The translations under genes and the position numbers were made by a program. From assembly GCF_963583255.1 (NCBI RefSeq), contig NC_084813.1, forward strand, positions 18,357,799-18,421,798: a stretch of 64,000 nucleotides of DNA. The letters run 5' to 3'. Below the pieces are notes generated by a model. It was not told where the DNA came from. It did no database searches and saw only the letters and a list, made by a program, of their open reading frames with translations. This document shows, one piece after another, positions 46,201 through 58,260 of the stretch. Positions within the stretch are counted from its first letter, which is position 1, and each line of letters begins with the position of its first letter. Source of the stretch: Pyrus communis (taxonomy: Eukaryota > Streptophyta > Magnoliopsida > Rosales > Rosaceae).

Positions 46201-49200
46201 TTACTGCTTCGGGTTCTGGGGCTTATCCTCTGCAGAGAGAATGTGCATGAAGTCACAAGTAAGAAAATACTAGACTTTTGCTGATAAGAAAGGAGGCCAA
46301 TTGTTATGCATTATATTGACTATGCAAGCAGAAAAAACAATCCTTCAAAACTATGGAAAGTCGAATAAATTATCCACTAGTCACTTCAGAGAAAATTGAG
46401 GGGAGGACTCACGTATCGCTTTAGGATCTCTATGTACAAAGAAGCTCGCAGCGACGATTATGTAGCAAAGAATGAGCATCAGTCCTTTGAAGTAATTAGA
46501 TGTTCCCTCCTGCAAGTTCAAATGCAATCCATTCATACACGTTATGTATAGGATAAGTAGTCGCCTCAATGCTGATATAAAGAAACAAATTCATGTCTTT
46601 CTATTGCATTTGTGCCATGAAAAGATTTATGGTTTGTTCGAATGACGAACCTGCAGCATGAAGGCTACCACCAGAACAGTTATGAAAAGTGTCGCTGTCT
46701 CAAACAGTTGGAAATCTAAGTCCATAGGGCATCCCATGAACCACCCAACCACCACACAAAACGGAATCTGTAGAAATCCAGGAAAAACGGAAAACTGTTG
46801 AGCAAGAAAGAAGAACGGACAAATTATATGAAAGCATGAACAGAATCAACACGACACCACGTATATGTACCAAAAAAACAAATCATAGTAAATGTCAGTC
46901 TAAATACATATGATATTTGGTACTTACTCCAAACATAGATATCTGGGTTGATGAGCCAATTGCCACTCCTAAAGTTATATCCTGCACAAAACATTGAGGC
47001 AAAGTTAACAAGGAATGATAAATCATGAGTGATTGTACCGATAGGACAACCACTTACAAGCTTGTCTTTCATGGCGAACATAACAGCACCGGCATGCTCT
47101 GCTGCGTTTCCAACAATTGGGAGCAAAATAACACTAATAAACGCAACCGGGATGCTCATTGCAATAGATGCACCCTGGAAGAAAAATACAGAAACACAAG
47201 ACATTCCTCGCAACAAACCCCACAAAAATACTATAAAAATTTCAAATCATCTAAAATTGGAGGTATAAATAATAGGATGAAAACTCTAATAGGATAAGAC
47301 AATGATCTAACAAGATGTATTACCTCTATAGCATTAACTAAATATTTTGAGAGGACTGAAATCACCACGGTTAGAATTGATAGCCATATTATGGATTCCC
47401 ACTTAGAGATCTCAGGAGCCTCTTCATCATCTGAATTTTCTTCGGTGTGATTCTCTGACTGGTTTTGTACCAAATTCATATACACCATTAGATCACATAT
47501 AGGAGAAAGTGCACAAACTCCACTTAATCAAATTCATCACGCACTTGAACAGTGAAAGCAAAAGAATTAGTAACACGGTTTGAGGTCCTTATTGGCAAAG
47601 ACTTGTACCAACCTGATCAACTGGAATATATAAATTCTGCTGGCTTCTTAATTGAAAAAACAGATATGAAGCATAGGCGACAAGCATAATGCAGCTAGTG
47701 AATCTCGAAAGAGATAACTCAGACTTCCCATAGTGCAACTCTGTCCGAGTAGAGTGCAGTACTGCTGGAAAGAGCAGACCCATGACCGCCATCAATAGCA
47801 ATCCAGAGTTCACTCCAGAAGTTGCCTGAGAATATAGAAACTTTGAACTTTAGTTGCTAGAAAAAGATATGGAAGATCGAATACAAAAATAAAACCAAAT
47901 AAACAAAGCACTCTTTTTTCACAAACGAAATATACCTTGTTGAACACTTGCTCCCTCTGTGAATGCACAAGTCCACCAGCAAAGAATGCGCATCCAAGCA
48001 CAAGCAACATGTTCGATAGGATTGAGCCTAGTAAGGATTGTTGAACAACACGAATCATGCCTATTTTCAGAGCATAAATTGATATTATCAATTCTGTTGC
48101 GTTTCCAAAGGTGGCATTTAAAAGACCTCCAACTGCAGAATTAAGTCATGATTGGAGTTATGGGTAACATTTTTGGATCAACAAAATGGATACTAATTGT
48201 AAAGTTAGTGCAACCGCTTTCAAATTTTAGGGTTAAATGTGAAAGGAAACATGTGATGCAGGTGAAGTATCGGTTGGATGAGGAAATTTTAGTGCTCAAA
48301 CCAAACTTAAAAGCTATATGAAGACTTGTGGAATCTGGCATTGATCAGTGACTCAAGCTTCAAGCTTTATGAAGACTTATGAAATGGAAAAAACGGATAT
48401 TTGCATTAACAACATGCTTACCTGTTGGCCCAGTATAGCAAGCCAGTTGCCTGCATCAAAAGAAGCCAAGCTGTATTAGGAACTCAATAATGCATATTGA
48501 TTGCAAGGTAAGTTGATATGGACTTCCGTCTCAAGTGCTCGCAGATTAAACCCTAATACGCTAAAACACTAACAAATGTTGTTTTCTAATACATCAAGTT
48601 AACTGGATAGCTGTTCAGACATGGCTATTGGATTCCACTCGTAACATTTCTGTTTGTAAACAAAGAGTATACAAAGAGAGTGTAAGAAATCTTACTCCGT
48701 TGCATATCCTAATCGCTCAGCCAAAGGTATGATTCCCAACAAGCTTAAAAGAAAGACCCAACCCTGAAATGCTTTGAAAGAATCAAATAAACTAGGCATA
48801 CAATCGTGTGATGATCCGAGACCTTCGCACACAGAAAAAAGATAGTGAAAACTCACATGATGGCCGGTTAATTTATCAACCACGATTGCTAAAGGGCCAA
48901 AAGGCATGAGCAAATTAATTTTGGCAGAGAAAACTACAATCCTGATGCTATCGACCACACTATTCTTCATGACATGGGGACAACAGTCATTTGCACCACC
49001 AGAGTAAATATCCCTGAGGGGAGCCTCATCCAATGAATGTTTCTCACCCCCAACTAGGCTCTGATCCTCGAACTCAAACACTGATTTGGGCTGTGTTGAT
49101 CCCATCTGTGGAGCCGAAATCTTTTTTACCGAAGATTATCACTGCTACCAAAAGAAAATGCCTTTGATACCATATATAGCTAAAGAATTTATAACTGACC

Positions 49201-49304
49201 TCAGCATGGGAATTGATTTTTATTGTAGCTGCATCGTTGTTCCTACCATCGTTGTCGTTGTTGTTGTTGTTGTTGTTGTTGTAATAACGGTTATCAGAAT
49301 CCAT
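46201..49304 (-). CDS. CAX: Vacuolar cation/proton exchanger (CAX2-type), 12 exons, 469 aa
   Basis: Exons on the minus strand: 49304-49200, 49105-48857, 48763-48696, 48450-48422, 48132-47936, 47825-47613, 47458-47324, 47174-47058, 46981-46928, 46767-46651, 46509-46413, 46229-46201. All are GT..AG with matching phase (1410 bp). The protein has about eleven membrane segments and both CAX signature repeats, [19 protein letters not shown] and [20 protein letters not shown], whose acidic residues bind the cation. An acidic loop (SDDEEAPE) separates the halves. The triplet CAF in [12 protein letters not shown] is the element reported to give Arabidopsis CAX2 its Mn2+ transport, so this is probably a type I-B exchanger moving Ca2+, Mn2+ or Cd2+ into the vacuole using the proton gradient. 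Exon 1 codes a 35-residue poly-Asn leader. Exon 2 begins exactly with ATG ([15 protein letters not shown]), so translation may instead start there, giving 434 residues. Confidence 0.93.
49253..49281 (-). repeat. (AAC)n microsatellite coding poly-Asn in CAX exon 1
   Basis: A GTT repeat on the plus strand encodes the run of eight Asn in MDSDNRYY-N8-DNDGRN on the minus strand. Its length is likely to vary between cultivars. Confidence 0.9.
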
Positions 49305-49880
49305 GAGGTGGAAGTAAAAACTCTATGCCAAGAAATCAACAAGAATTCCATCTCCGAACACGGGCATCGCTACTTCATCACATTCTCCACAATCAACACA
49401 CATACATACAATGATAGAAATCAATTAACATGAGATCTAAAAAATGTATGCCTATACATACACATAACATCTATGCATATACACCCTACCTGTTTTTAAT
49501 AAAGCCCATATTGCAGACCTGGGCGTAAGCAAGTTTATTAGTGCAGCGTGCTCCCCTTCAGCACCCAAATTCAACTTCGAATACCCCTCCCCGTTCTTTA
49601 CTCTAGATTAAAATATCCCTTGAATCAGAATAAATCCCAAATGATTTTTTTTTTTTTTTTTGTCAAGAACATGAATTTAACAACCCTAATAAAAAAATAT
49701 CACGCATCAATATACATACATACATACATACATATATGTATATATATTTGTATATTTATGTATGTATTCTTTACCTGTTTCTAACAAAACCCTAATGAAA
49801 TTTTGGATAAGAACCCCAACAAACAAAACAAGAACCAGAATTATGGAAAGTAAAGAACTAACCTTGTGGTATAATGGAAT

Positions 49881-49924
<44 letters not shown>

Positions 49925-51013
49925 TGTTTATATATAGATTCTCCAATGTGAACCCTAAAAAATCAGACCCAAAAGAACATGCATGAGAAATGTACTTTTT
50001 GTCTAGAAAAGTTCTGGGATTCCTTCCAAAGTAAACAAAAAGAATGGAAGGCAGAAGATAAAAACAAAGGAGGTAGCTATTAAGTGCAAATTTACAAATT
50101 GATGGTTTTGATAAAAGTGGAAATTAAACAGCTTTGACAGATATTGATACGCGAAATGTGATCCACAGCCATCTGAGGGAAACCCGCCATTTTCTCCCCA
50201 GCAAATATTAGTATCTCTCCTTTCCTATTTTCAGACATGCAAATGCAATGGTTTCTTTCTTCCTTTCTTTTGTTTTTCTTTCAACTCAATCACTTTAATT
50301 TATTCCGTTTTCATAGCAGAAAAAAGGCTGCACCGTTGACACGGACCAATCTCGCCACTCTCAAATTGCCATATTAAGCAGTTTTATTTTATATTTTCTA
50401 TCAATATACACGATATCTTACATTAACAGCTAAAAATTTCTGGCAGAGCCACATAATTAAGCAACCATAATGTTTTGTATTGATCAACTCGTTATTCTTA
50501 AGAGTCGAACACATACAACTCACAGATGTAGAAAAATACTATTAAAATGTAATACTATTAACAATTTTAACTTTTCATTTTTCAAGAAAAGTTTATGTAC
50601 TTCCTAATTGACTATCCATTGTCACCAGCTAGTACTATGGCTAAAATGCAAGTTCCAACTCCAGAGCAAAAAACGTAGGTTACAACGAATTGAAGATTTG
50701 AACTGATATCAGGATTTTTAGTTGTTCGATCTTATTTATACTGGTTCGATAAAAAAACTCTTAAACCATTTTCAAAGGAGATGTCAAAAATGCGCATATC
50801 AACATAATACAGTAACAAATGGCGTACCATTTACTCCAACTGAGATGTCAAAGCTGACATGAAAAATAAAACTAAGCTGACAAAGACAAAGAAATGTCAA
50901 AATTGATGCTGCCTTCAAATGTGGTTTTTGTTATATCCAAAGGCATTCCACTTGTCTTATCTTAACATGTTAGCATATTTAAGTATTATTTTAGTATTTT
51001 TAAACCAAAAACA
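49305..51013. other. CAX upstream region, AT-rich, with a TA microsatellite
   Basis: Holds the CAX leader and promoter. An (AT)n tract of about 38 bp lies at 49884-49921, and TACA/TATG tracts at 49712-49765. No coding frame or RNA gene is recognised. Confidence 0.5.
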
Positions 51014-51140
51014 ACCCATGTCACATCCCGGCCCGGGCCCCCACCACATCCCGACCTCCCCACAACATCCCGAGTTCGACTCAACTGTAGCACAATATTA
51101 TCCGCTTTGGGCCCTGACCATGCCCTCACGATTTTGTTTT

Positions 51141-51232
51141 TGGGAACTCACACGAGAACTTCCCAGGGGGTCACCCATCCTGGGACTGCTCTCGCACGAA
51201 CTCGCTTAACTTCCGAGTTCCGATGGAATTCA
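51141..51232 (-). ncRNA. 5S rRNA-like segment in the left (3') Cassandra LTR
   Basis: The minus strand holds GAAGTTAAGCGAGTTCGTGC and then CAGGATGGGTGACCCCCTGG, matching the internal Pol III promoter (A box and C box) of plant 5S rRNA. Pol III transcription of Cassandra LTRs is known; whether this copy is transcribed cannot be seen here. Confidence 0.8.
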
Positions 51233-51510
51233 AAGCTAGTGAGCTTTCAAAAGGCCTCGTGATAGGTAGAGATGGGAATATACATATAAGGCTTACAGGA
51301 TCCACTCCCCTGGGCGATGTGGGATTTTACAATCCAACCCCCTTAGGGCACCAACGTCCTCGTTGGCACACTTGCACCACACGATAGAGTGGGTCTGATA
51401 CCAAATTGTCACATCCCGGCCCGGGCCCCTACCACATTTTGGGCTCGACTCCACTGTAGCACAATATTGTCTGATTTGGGCCCCGACCACGCCCTCACGG
51501 TTCTGTTTCT

Positions 51511-51600
51511 GGGAACTCACACGAGAACTTCCCAGTGGGTCACCCATCCTGGGATTGCTCTCGCGTGAACTCGCTTAACTTCAGAGTTTTGATGGAATCT
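51511..51600 (-). ncRNA. 5S rRNA-like segment in the right (5') Cassandra LTR
   Basis: Same organisation as the left LTR: GAAGTTAAGCGAGTTCACGC and CAGGATGGGTGACCCACTGG on the minus strand. It differs by a few substitutions, including in the segment before the A box (AAAACTCTGAAGTT). Confidence 0.8.
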
Positions 51601-52159
51601 GAAGCCAGTGAGCTCCCAAAATGTCTCGTGCTAGGTAGAGATGAGAATATACATATAAGGCTTATAGGATCCACTCCCCTGTGCAATGTGGGATCTTACA
51701 ACCCAACTTTTATTATTTTGTTGAAAAAAAAAACATAAATGAAGCAATAAATTTTTGGCATATCAGGTGGAAGGAAATATTGACAATATGTCAAAATACC
51801 AAGTCAGCCATCATATTTCAATTTGATGTTTTGAATTTGATATCTCATTTGGAGATGCTCTTATAGAGTTTTATTGTAAGGTTTAAATTGTCTTTTACAA
51901 AAGATTCAATTAAATGCATAAAAAACTATGGTCAGTTAAATAGACACAAGGCATGATTCTAGGAGGGTAAGCAACAATGTCTTAAAAACACATCCGAGGT
52001 GTGCCTAGGCGACTTTAGAGGTGGGGCAGAAGTGAAAACGCCTCAGCCCAGTGTGCGTAGGCAAAAACTCACCTAGATGTGGTCAAGGCGCACCTTAGGG
52101 CCTCCATTCTCTTCTTCGAACGACACCACCAACCGAGCAGCACCGCCACCACCCAACAA

Positions 52160-52256
52160 AGAGGGAAAGTGAGAGTCATGGAGATTGTACTGAGAGAAAG
52201 AGAGTGGGTGGGGATGTAAGTGGACCATATAAATGTTGTAAAATGAGTGGATATTA

Positions 52257-52296
<40 letters not shown>

Positions 52297-52715
52297 TAAG
52301 TGAGAGTGAGGGAGAGTGTACCAAGAGAGTGTGGGTAAGGGATGTATGTGGACCGTATTAATGTTGTAAAATGAGTGAATATTAATAAAAGAAAGAGAGA
52401 AGAGGGAAAGTGAGAGTGAAGGAAAGAGTGGGTGGGGGATGTATGTAGACTATATTAATATGTAAAATAAGTGGATATTAACAAAAGGAGAGAGAAAAAG
52501 GAAAGTGAGAGTGAGGGAGAGTGTACCGATGGAAAGAAAGTGAGCAGGGATGTATGTGAACCGTATTAATGTTGTAAAATGAGTGGATATTAACGACAGA
52601 GAGGAGGGAAAGTGAGAGTGAGGGCAAGTGTACTGAGGGAAAGAGAGTGGATGGATAATGTTTGTACAACATATTAATGTAATAAAATGAGTAGACATTA
52701 ACAAGTGAAAGAAAC
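52160..52715. repeat. Minisatellite, five units of about 100-115 bp
   Basis: The unit AGAGGGAAAGTGAGAGTG...GGATGTATGTGGACC...TGTAAAATGAGTGG begins near 52161, 52291, 52401, 52498 and 52605. The first unit carries an expanded (GA)n tract at 52260-52290. A single related piece (AATGTATGTGGACCATATT) follows a T tract at about 52759. Confidence 0.88.
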
Positions 52716-52878
52716 TATTTGTTACTATCTCCTTTTTTTTTTTTTTTTTTTTTTTTTTAATGTATGTGGACCATATTTGGATGAATGATTTATTTATTGT
52801 ATGGGAATTAAATTTGTTTATCACTTGTGCACTTTTGAATGACAATGGATATTTGTTTACAAATTATTATATTTTTCA

Positions 52879-53125
52879 TGTGGTAGGCCTATTTGACTGA
52901 ACTGTATTTAGGACTGGAGAGGGAGAGAGGCCGACGACAAGAGAGAAAAGAGAGATTTAATTGTGAGATGTTGTTATCCCCCTACGCAATGCCTTTATTT
53001 ATAGTAATAAGAGGGAGAATAAATCCTTCTCTTCCAAGGAATACAAGTCCTAATAGGGAAGAATAACTAGAATCAAATCTAATCTAAGATTTCCACAATC
53101 ACACTTAAACAAGAAGTTTATAACA
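52879..53125 (-). repeat. 3' LTR of the third copia element (247 bp)
   Basis: Bounded by TGTGGTAGG and TTTATAACA. The right end abuts the polypurine tract and the left end abuts the TTTCA duplication. Confidence 0.82.
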
Positions 53126-53538
53126 CTCCCCCTTGAGTGTGTAAATACTCAAGTAGATTCGGCATCATGTAGAGGTTGAGGAAGTTGACTCGTCGACACT
53201 GATTCTGGGAACACGCTATTCTCAATAAGGTAGGAACTTACATAAGGAAGTGAGTCTCACAAAAAACCATATGGCTATGGTTAAAACCCAAGTAGGGACA
53301 AAACCCATAGTCTAAGGAAAAATGCGTGAGTAATGCAAAGTCAAATGAAATGTCTACGGGACATCATCAGGGACATGATCAACCCAAGGTGGGTGCCTTG
53401 TCAAAACCTCGTTAGGTAGCAAAAACCCAGTGGGAAAAATGCTCCTAATCGTAGGAAAAAGAGTGCATTAAGATCAATCATGTATACTTAAGGATACTCC
53501 CCCCGAGTTTGACACAATTCCAAAGAGAACTAGCAATG

Positions 53539-56500
53539 TTACAACTTAGAAAGTTTACGCATACCAACTCCTTGAATAAGCTTCTGAAACGTAATCTTCG
53601 GTAGTGATTTGGTTAAAAGGTTGGCCATATTGTCTTGTGAACGGATTTGCGTGACTTCAATGTTCTGATGTTTTTGTTGTTGATGTGAGAAGAAGAACTT
53701 CGGCTCAATGTGCCTGGTATTGTCTCCTTTGATGTAACTCTTCTTAAGCTGTTTAATGCATGTTACGTTGTCTTCATAAATCATCGTCAAGACAACAGTG
53801 ACGGGTAATGATCGCAGGAGCTTTGAATATGGGAGCTTTGAATATGGCCAACAACTGCTCTCAACCAAAAGTATTCCCGAGTTGCTTGGTGTAAGGGAGA
53901 ATTTCAGCATGGTTAGACGAAGTGGCAACTAAGGTCTGTTTAGTTGACCTCTAAGAGACTGCAGTGCCTCCAACAGTAAAGACATAACCTATTTGAGAGC
54001 GCGCCTTGTGCGGGTCAGATAAGTATCCTACATTAGCATAACCAACAAGGCGAGAATTGACATCCGTAGTACCCTTAAGGTAGTAGATTAAACAAGTCCA
54101 CATCCGTAGTACCCTTAAGGTAGTAGAAGATGTCTTTAACATCAGTCTAGTGTCTAGATGTTGGTGCATTACTGTATTATGCTAAAAGATTAACATCGAA
54201 GGAGATGTTGGGTCTAGTGTATTGAGCTAAGTATAATAAAGCACCTATCGTACTTAGATAAGGAACTTCAGGCTCCAAAATCTCTTCATCATCCTTCTTC
54301 AGACGGAAATGATCTTATTTTGCATCTAGCGATTGAGCGACCATAGGAGTACTCAAAGGATTCGCTTTATCCTCGTTAAAGTAGCGCAACACCTTCTGGG
54401 TGTTGTTCGTTTGATGTACTAAGACTCCATCCGAATGGTGCTTTATCTAGAGACCAAGCCAGTATCGAGTCTTTCATAGATCTTTCATCTCAAATTCTGA
54501 CTTCAGGTGCGCGGTAGTTCTCGCAAGTTCTTGAGGAGTTCCAATGAGGTTCATGTCATCGACATATACTACAACTATCGTATTCCGCATAGTTTGTTGT
54601 TCACATATCCCTAACTAGTCAAATACTCACTCAAATGATTATACGACATTCTTTCAAATTGCTTCAAACCGTAGAGCGAACGCTTCAACCAAATTAAGAG
54701 CGTGTTCTGGGGTTTGGAAATATTTGATCCAGTCAATGTAAGTTATTCGGGAACTTTCATATAAATTTCTGTATCAAGATCCCCATAGAGATACACAGTT
54801 ACTATGTCCATCAATTGCATACTTAGTTTTTCAGAAACTACCAAACTGATAAGGTAGCGAAAAGTAATCACATCCATAACGGGTGAATAAGTTTCGTCAT
54901 AGTCAATCTCGGGGTATTATGAGAAGCCTTGTGCAACAAGACGAGCTTTGTAATGCATAATTTCGTTCTTCTCATTACGTTTTCGAATGAAAACCCACTT
55001 GGTTTACGAGCTTCACATGTGAAGGAGTAGGAGCTACATGTCCAAAAACCTTACATTTCGTAAGCGAATTGAGTTCAACTTGGATTGCTTGTTTCCAGTT
55101 TAACCAATTAGTTTTACATCGACATTCATTAACGAAAGGGGGTTCAATGTCATCACTCAACATTATCTCAGTAGCTACTGCATATGCTAATGCATCGTCG
55201 ACGATCATTTCATTTCTACACCAAACATCAACCAAGCTATCATAATGGATTGAAATCTCACGATTCTCGGGAGGTGGATTCGTCTCTTCAAGGACGTTTC
55301 CGTAATCTAGAATTTCCTTATGAGTTGGATAGAATGAGTAGGTGACATTTGGATTCACAGTAGGCTCTTTAGGTGCCTATTTCGTGGATTTCCTCTTTCA
55401 GGGGTATGAATCCTTTAAACCAAGAGGTTTGCCATGCTTTTGTGTAGGGGCAGAAGATTGCTAGCTGATAATGTATGTGGATTGATCAAAGTGGAATCCC
55501 AAACCTCCAGGAGGAAAGTTCATCGTACCTTTGGTACATCTATCTTTGCAGGCACATTTGCAGCTGGAATATGTGATCTTGTCACTCGCGCTAGATCGAT
55601 GAAACATCTAGCATGCTCTAAACTATGATCCGGGGATCTAAATGAGACAAAGTAGGAGTCATCCACGATAATTCGCATTGTTCTTCAGGAACGTTGACGT
55701 TCTTATCTCCCCCTAACGATAGGAAAACTGTCTCATAGAAGTGACAATCCGTGAAACGAATGGTAAACAGATTGCCTGTCAAAGGTTCTAAGTAATGAAT
55801 GATCAAATGAGAATCGTATCTGACATAAATTCCCATCTTTTGCTAAGGCCCCATTTTTGTACGTAAGGACGGCGAAATCGGCACATAGACAGCACAACCA
55901 AAAAACACACGGATGCGATATGTCGGGTTCGTATCCGTTAACCAACTGAAGGGCGATATATGGTTGGGTTACAACAGGCCTCAAGCGGACCAACATAGCT
56001 GCGTGCAATATTGTATGGCCCCAAGCAGCGATCGGGAAGCTTGGTACGTATGACCAATGATCAAGCAATCATTTGTAAGCGCTTAATAAATGCCTCTGCC
56101 AGGCTGTTCTAGGTATGAACATGGGGTATTGGATGTTCAAGTTTAACCCCAACTGACATGCAATAGTCATCAAAAGTTTTAGATGTGAATTCTCTAGCAT
56201 TATCCAATCGAATAGATTTGATAAGATAATTAGGGTAGTGAGTCTTGAGCTTAATAACCTGAGCCAACAGTTTGGAGAATGCAACATTCCTTGTGGACAA
56301 CAAGTGCACGTGTGACCAACATGTGAAAGTGTAAACCAAAACCATAAAATATCTAAATGGTTCGCAACGAGGGTGAATTAGTCCACAAATGTCCCCCTGA
56401 ATCCTTTGTAGAACGAATCTTATCATAAGAAGTCTTAATAATAAGATTTCCCATAAAGCAGGTTTAACATGCGATTCCTTGAATTGAACTTGAGCTTTCG

Positions 56501-58260
56501 GTTAATGGATGCCCGTGTGAAGATTTGGGAATACGACGCATTGCTGTTCATCCAGAGTGTCCCAAATGATCACGCCAAAGTGTAATTTAGTGCACAGTCC
56601 TAAATGTAGGGCCGGCCATATAATGGCTTTCTATAGGGTGTATAGTTGTAGTATACATACCACTCGGGATACGCTTCATCTTCTCTAGAATACGCTTCTG
56701 GCCATATTCGTAGGAAATTATGCATATAAATTCAACTTCATTTTCTACATAGGTTTTAGCGTGGTAATTATTATCTCTAATGTCCTCGAAACTCAGCAAC
56801 GTTCTTTCGAAACGTGGAGAATAAAGTGCATCATCAATGGTCAAAATTATACCATTGGACAACATTATACGTGTCTTACCGTATCCTTCGATCAAGTTGG
56901 ATGGGCCTAAGAGGGTTGTGAGAGGTGCATTCTTAGGTATGAAGTTAGTGAAATAGATGTGTTCACGTAAAACGGTGTGTGTGGTTACACTATCTACCAA
57001 ACAACTAACTTTCCCACTAGTCATACCTAGAATAAAAATTAATTTGAATCTGTCACATGCATAAAAGTTCTAAAAACAAATATCCATTCAAAATAATTTA
57101 AGTATTCAAAGATGGTAATTAATAAACTTAATATCCAAAAACAAATCACCAACAAATAATCCAAATATAAAAGAAAATTGTTCAAAAATTAAACCAAAAA
57201 ACAAGGAGGGTTCAGCCACTAGGTGGAATTCGGCCCCATTTGTCTAAATTTCAACTAGAAAAATAGTTTGTGTCTAAGATTCTAACTTCCATAGGGGTAA
57301 TAGCCTTTTGAAAGTTAGAAACCTCCATCTTAGTACTCTCCGGTTCATCTACTTGCACAAAGTTTGATTTAAACTTTTTACAACGTGAATGATATTCAGC
57401 TACAACCTTCTAGGAAGCACGACAAACACGGGACCAATAGTCCTTTGAACCACAACGGTAGCACATGTCTGCATCTATAGTTTTAGGTGCATTGCCCTTA
57501 TTCTTGAAGTATGGGGCTTTATGAGCGAGGTTAGGGCACTTCTGGGCTCGGTCTCCTCCCTTAGATGTGCTTTGGCTCTGCTGACCTTGACGGGATGGCT
57601 TATGGCCGCCTCTGCCACGCCTATTCTGGTGTTTGTTTGTGTTATAGTGTGCTTCAGGCACAGCAGTCGCCCTAGTAGGTCGAGCTTGATGATTTTTCAT
57701 CAACAACTGATTCTACTTTTTAGCGAGAAGTAAAACAAAGATCAAATCCGAAAACTTAAAGAACTTCTGAGCCCTATATTGTTGTTGCATGACAATATTA
57801 GTAGCAGAAAAGGTCATCCAGAAGATCATCTTCGGTCAAGGTCTTACAAGACTTGAGAAGTGATCGGATTCAACAAAGTTTAGAATTATAGTCATTCACA
57901 TACTTAAAGTCTTGGAAGCGCAAATGATGCTAGTTATGTCTTGTTTCAAGCAAGAAGATGTCATTTTGGTGATCAAAACAATTAGCCAAAGCGACCCAGA
58001 GTTCTCGTGGATTTTCCCTAGCAAGGTACTCAGTTTGCAGTGCGTCATGAATATGTCTTCGGATGAAGATCATGGCAGTGGCTTTCTTAGCTTTGTGAAC
58101 TGGGTTATCCGTCTCATCTTCAATGGCGGGACGCAAATTCTTTGCAGTGAGGTGGAGCTTCACATCTTGGACCCACTTGAGGTAATTTCTTTCAGAAACC
58201 TCCAAAGCTGTAAAGTTGAGTTTGTTCAAATTCGACGTGTTCCTATCACAAAATAATGGA
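53539..58260 (-). pseudogene. Degenerate copia polyprotein
   Basis: Minus-strand fragments in order: Gag (58250-57930: LNFTALEVSERNYLKWVQDV); CCHC knuckle region (near 57470-57410: CYRCGSKDYWSRVC); protease region (57024-: CLVDSVTTHTVLRE, where the usual Ala of the active-site triplet is Val); integrase (56426-56069, GDICGLIHP and ARVF-like remnants); reverse transcriptase fragments (55358-54000); RNase H (53790-53539: IYEDNVTCIKQLKKSYIK, DNMANLLTKSLPKITFQKLI). Frames change many times. It is inactive. Confidence 0.82.

Larger units (their letters stand above)
51019..51700 (-). mobile_element. Cassandra TRIM retrotransposon, complete
   Basis: Two LTRs (51019-51331 and 51407-51700) enclose only 75 bp. 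The left edge of each reads TGTCACATCCCGGCCCGGGC. The primer binding site TGGTATCAGACC is at 51403-51392 on the minus strand and a purine tract (AAGGGGGTTGG) lies next to the left LTR, so the element points left. The flanks are a perfect 5-bp duplication ACCCA (51014-51018 and 51701-51705). LTRs containing 5S rRNA-like sequence are the defining feature of Cassandra elements. It has no coding capacity and must borrow enzymes. Confidence 0.95.

Noticed and set aside
51141..51232. Genuine 5S rRNA gene
   Set aside because: Only part of 5S is present and it lies inside matched LTRs; it is the Cassandra 5S-like domain.
52073..52845. Ser/Leu/His-rich minus frames over the minisatellite
   Set aside because: They are translations of GA-rich tandem repeats.
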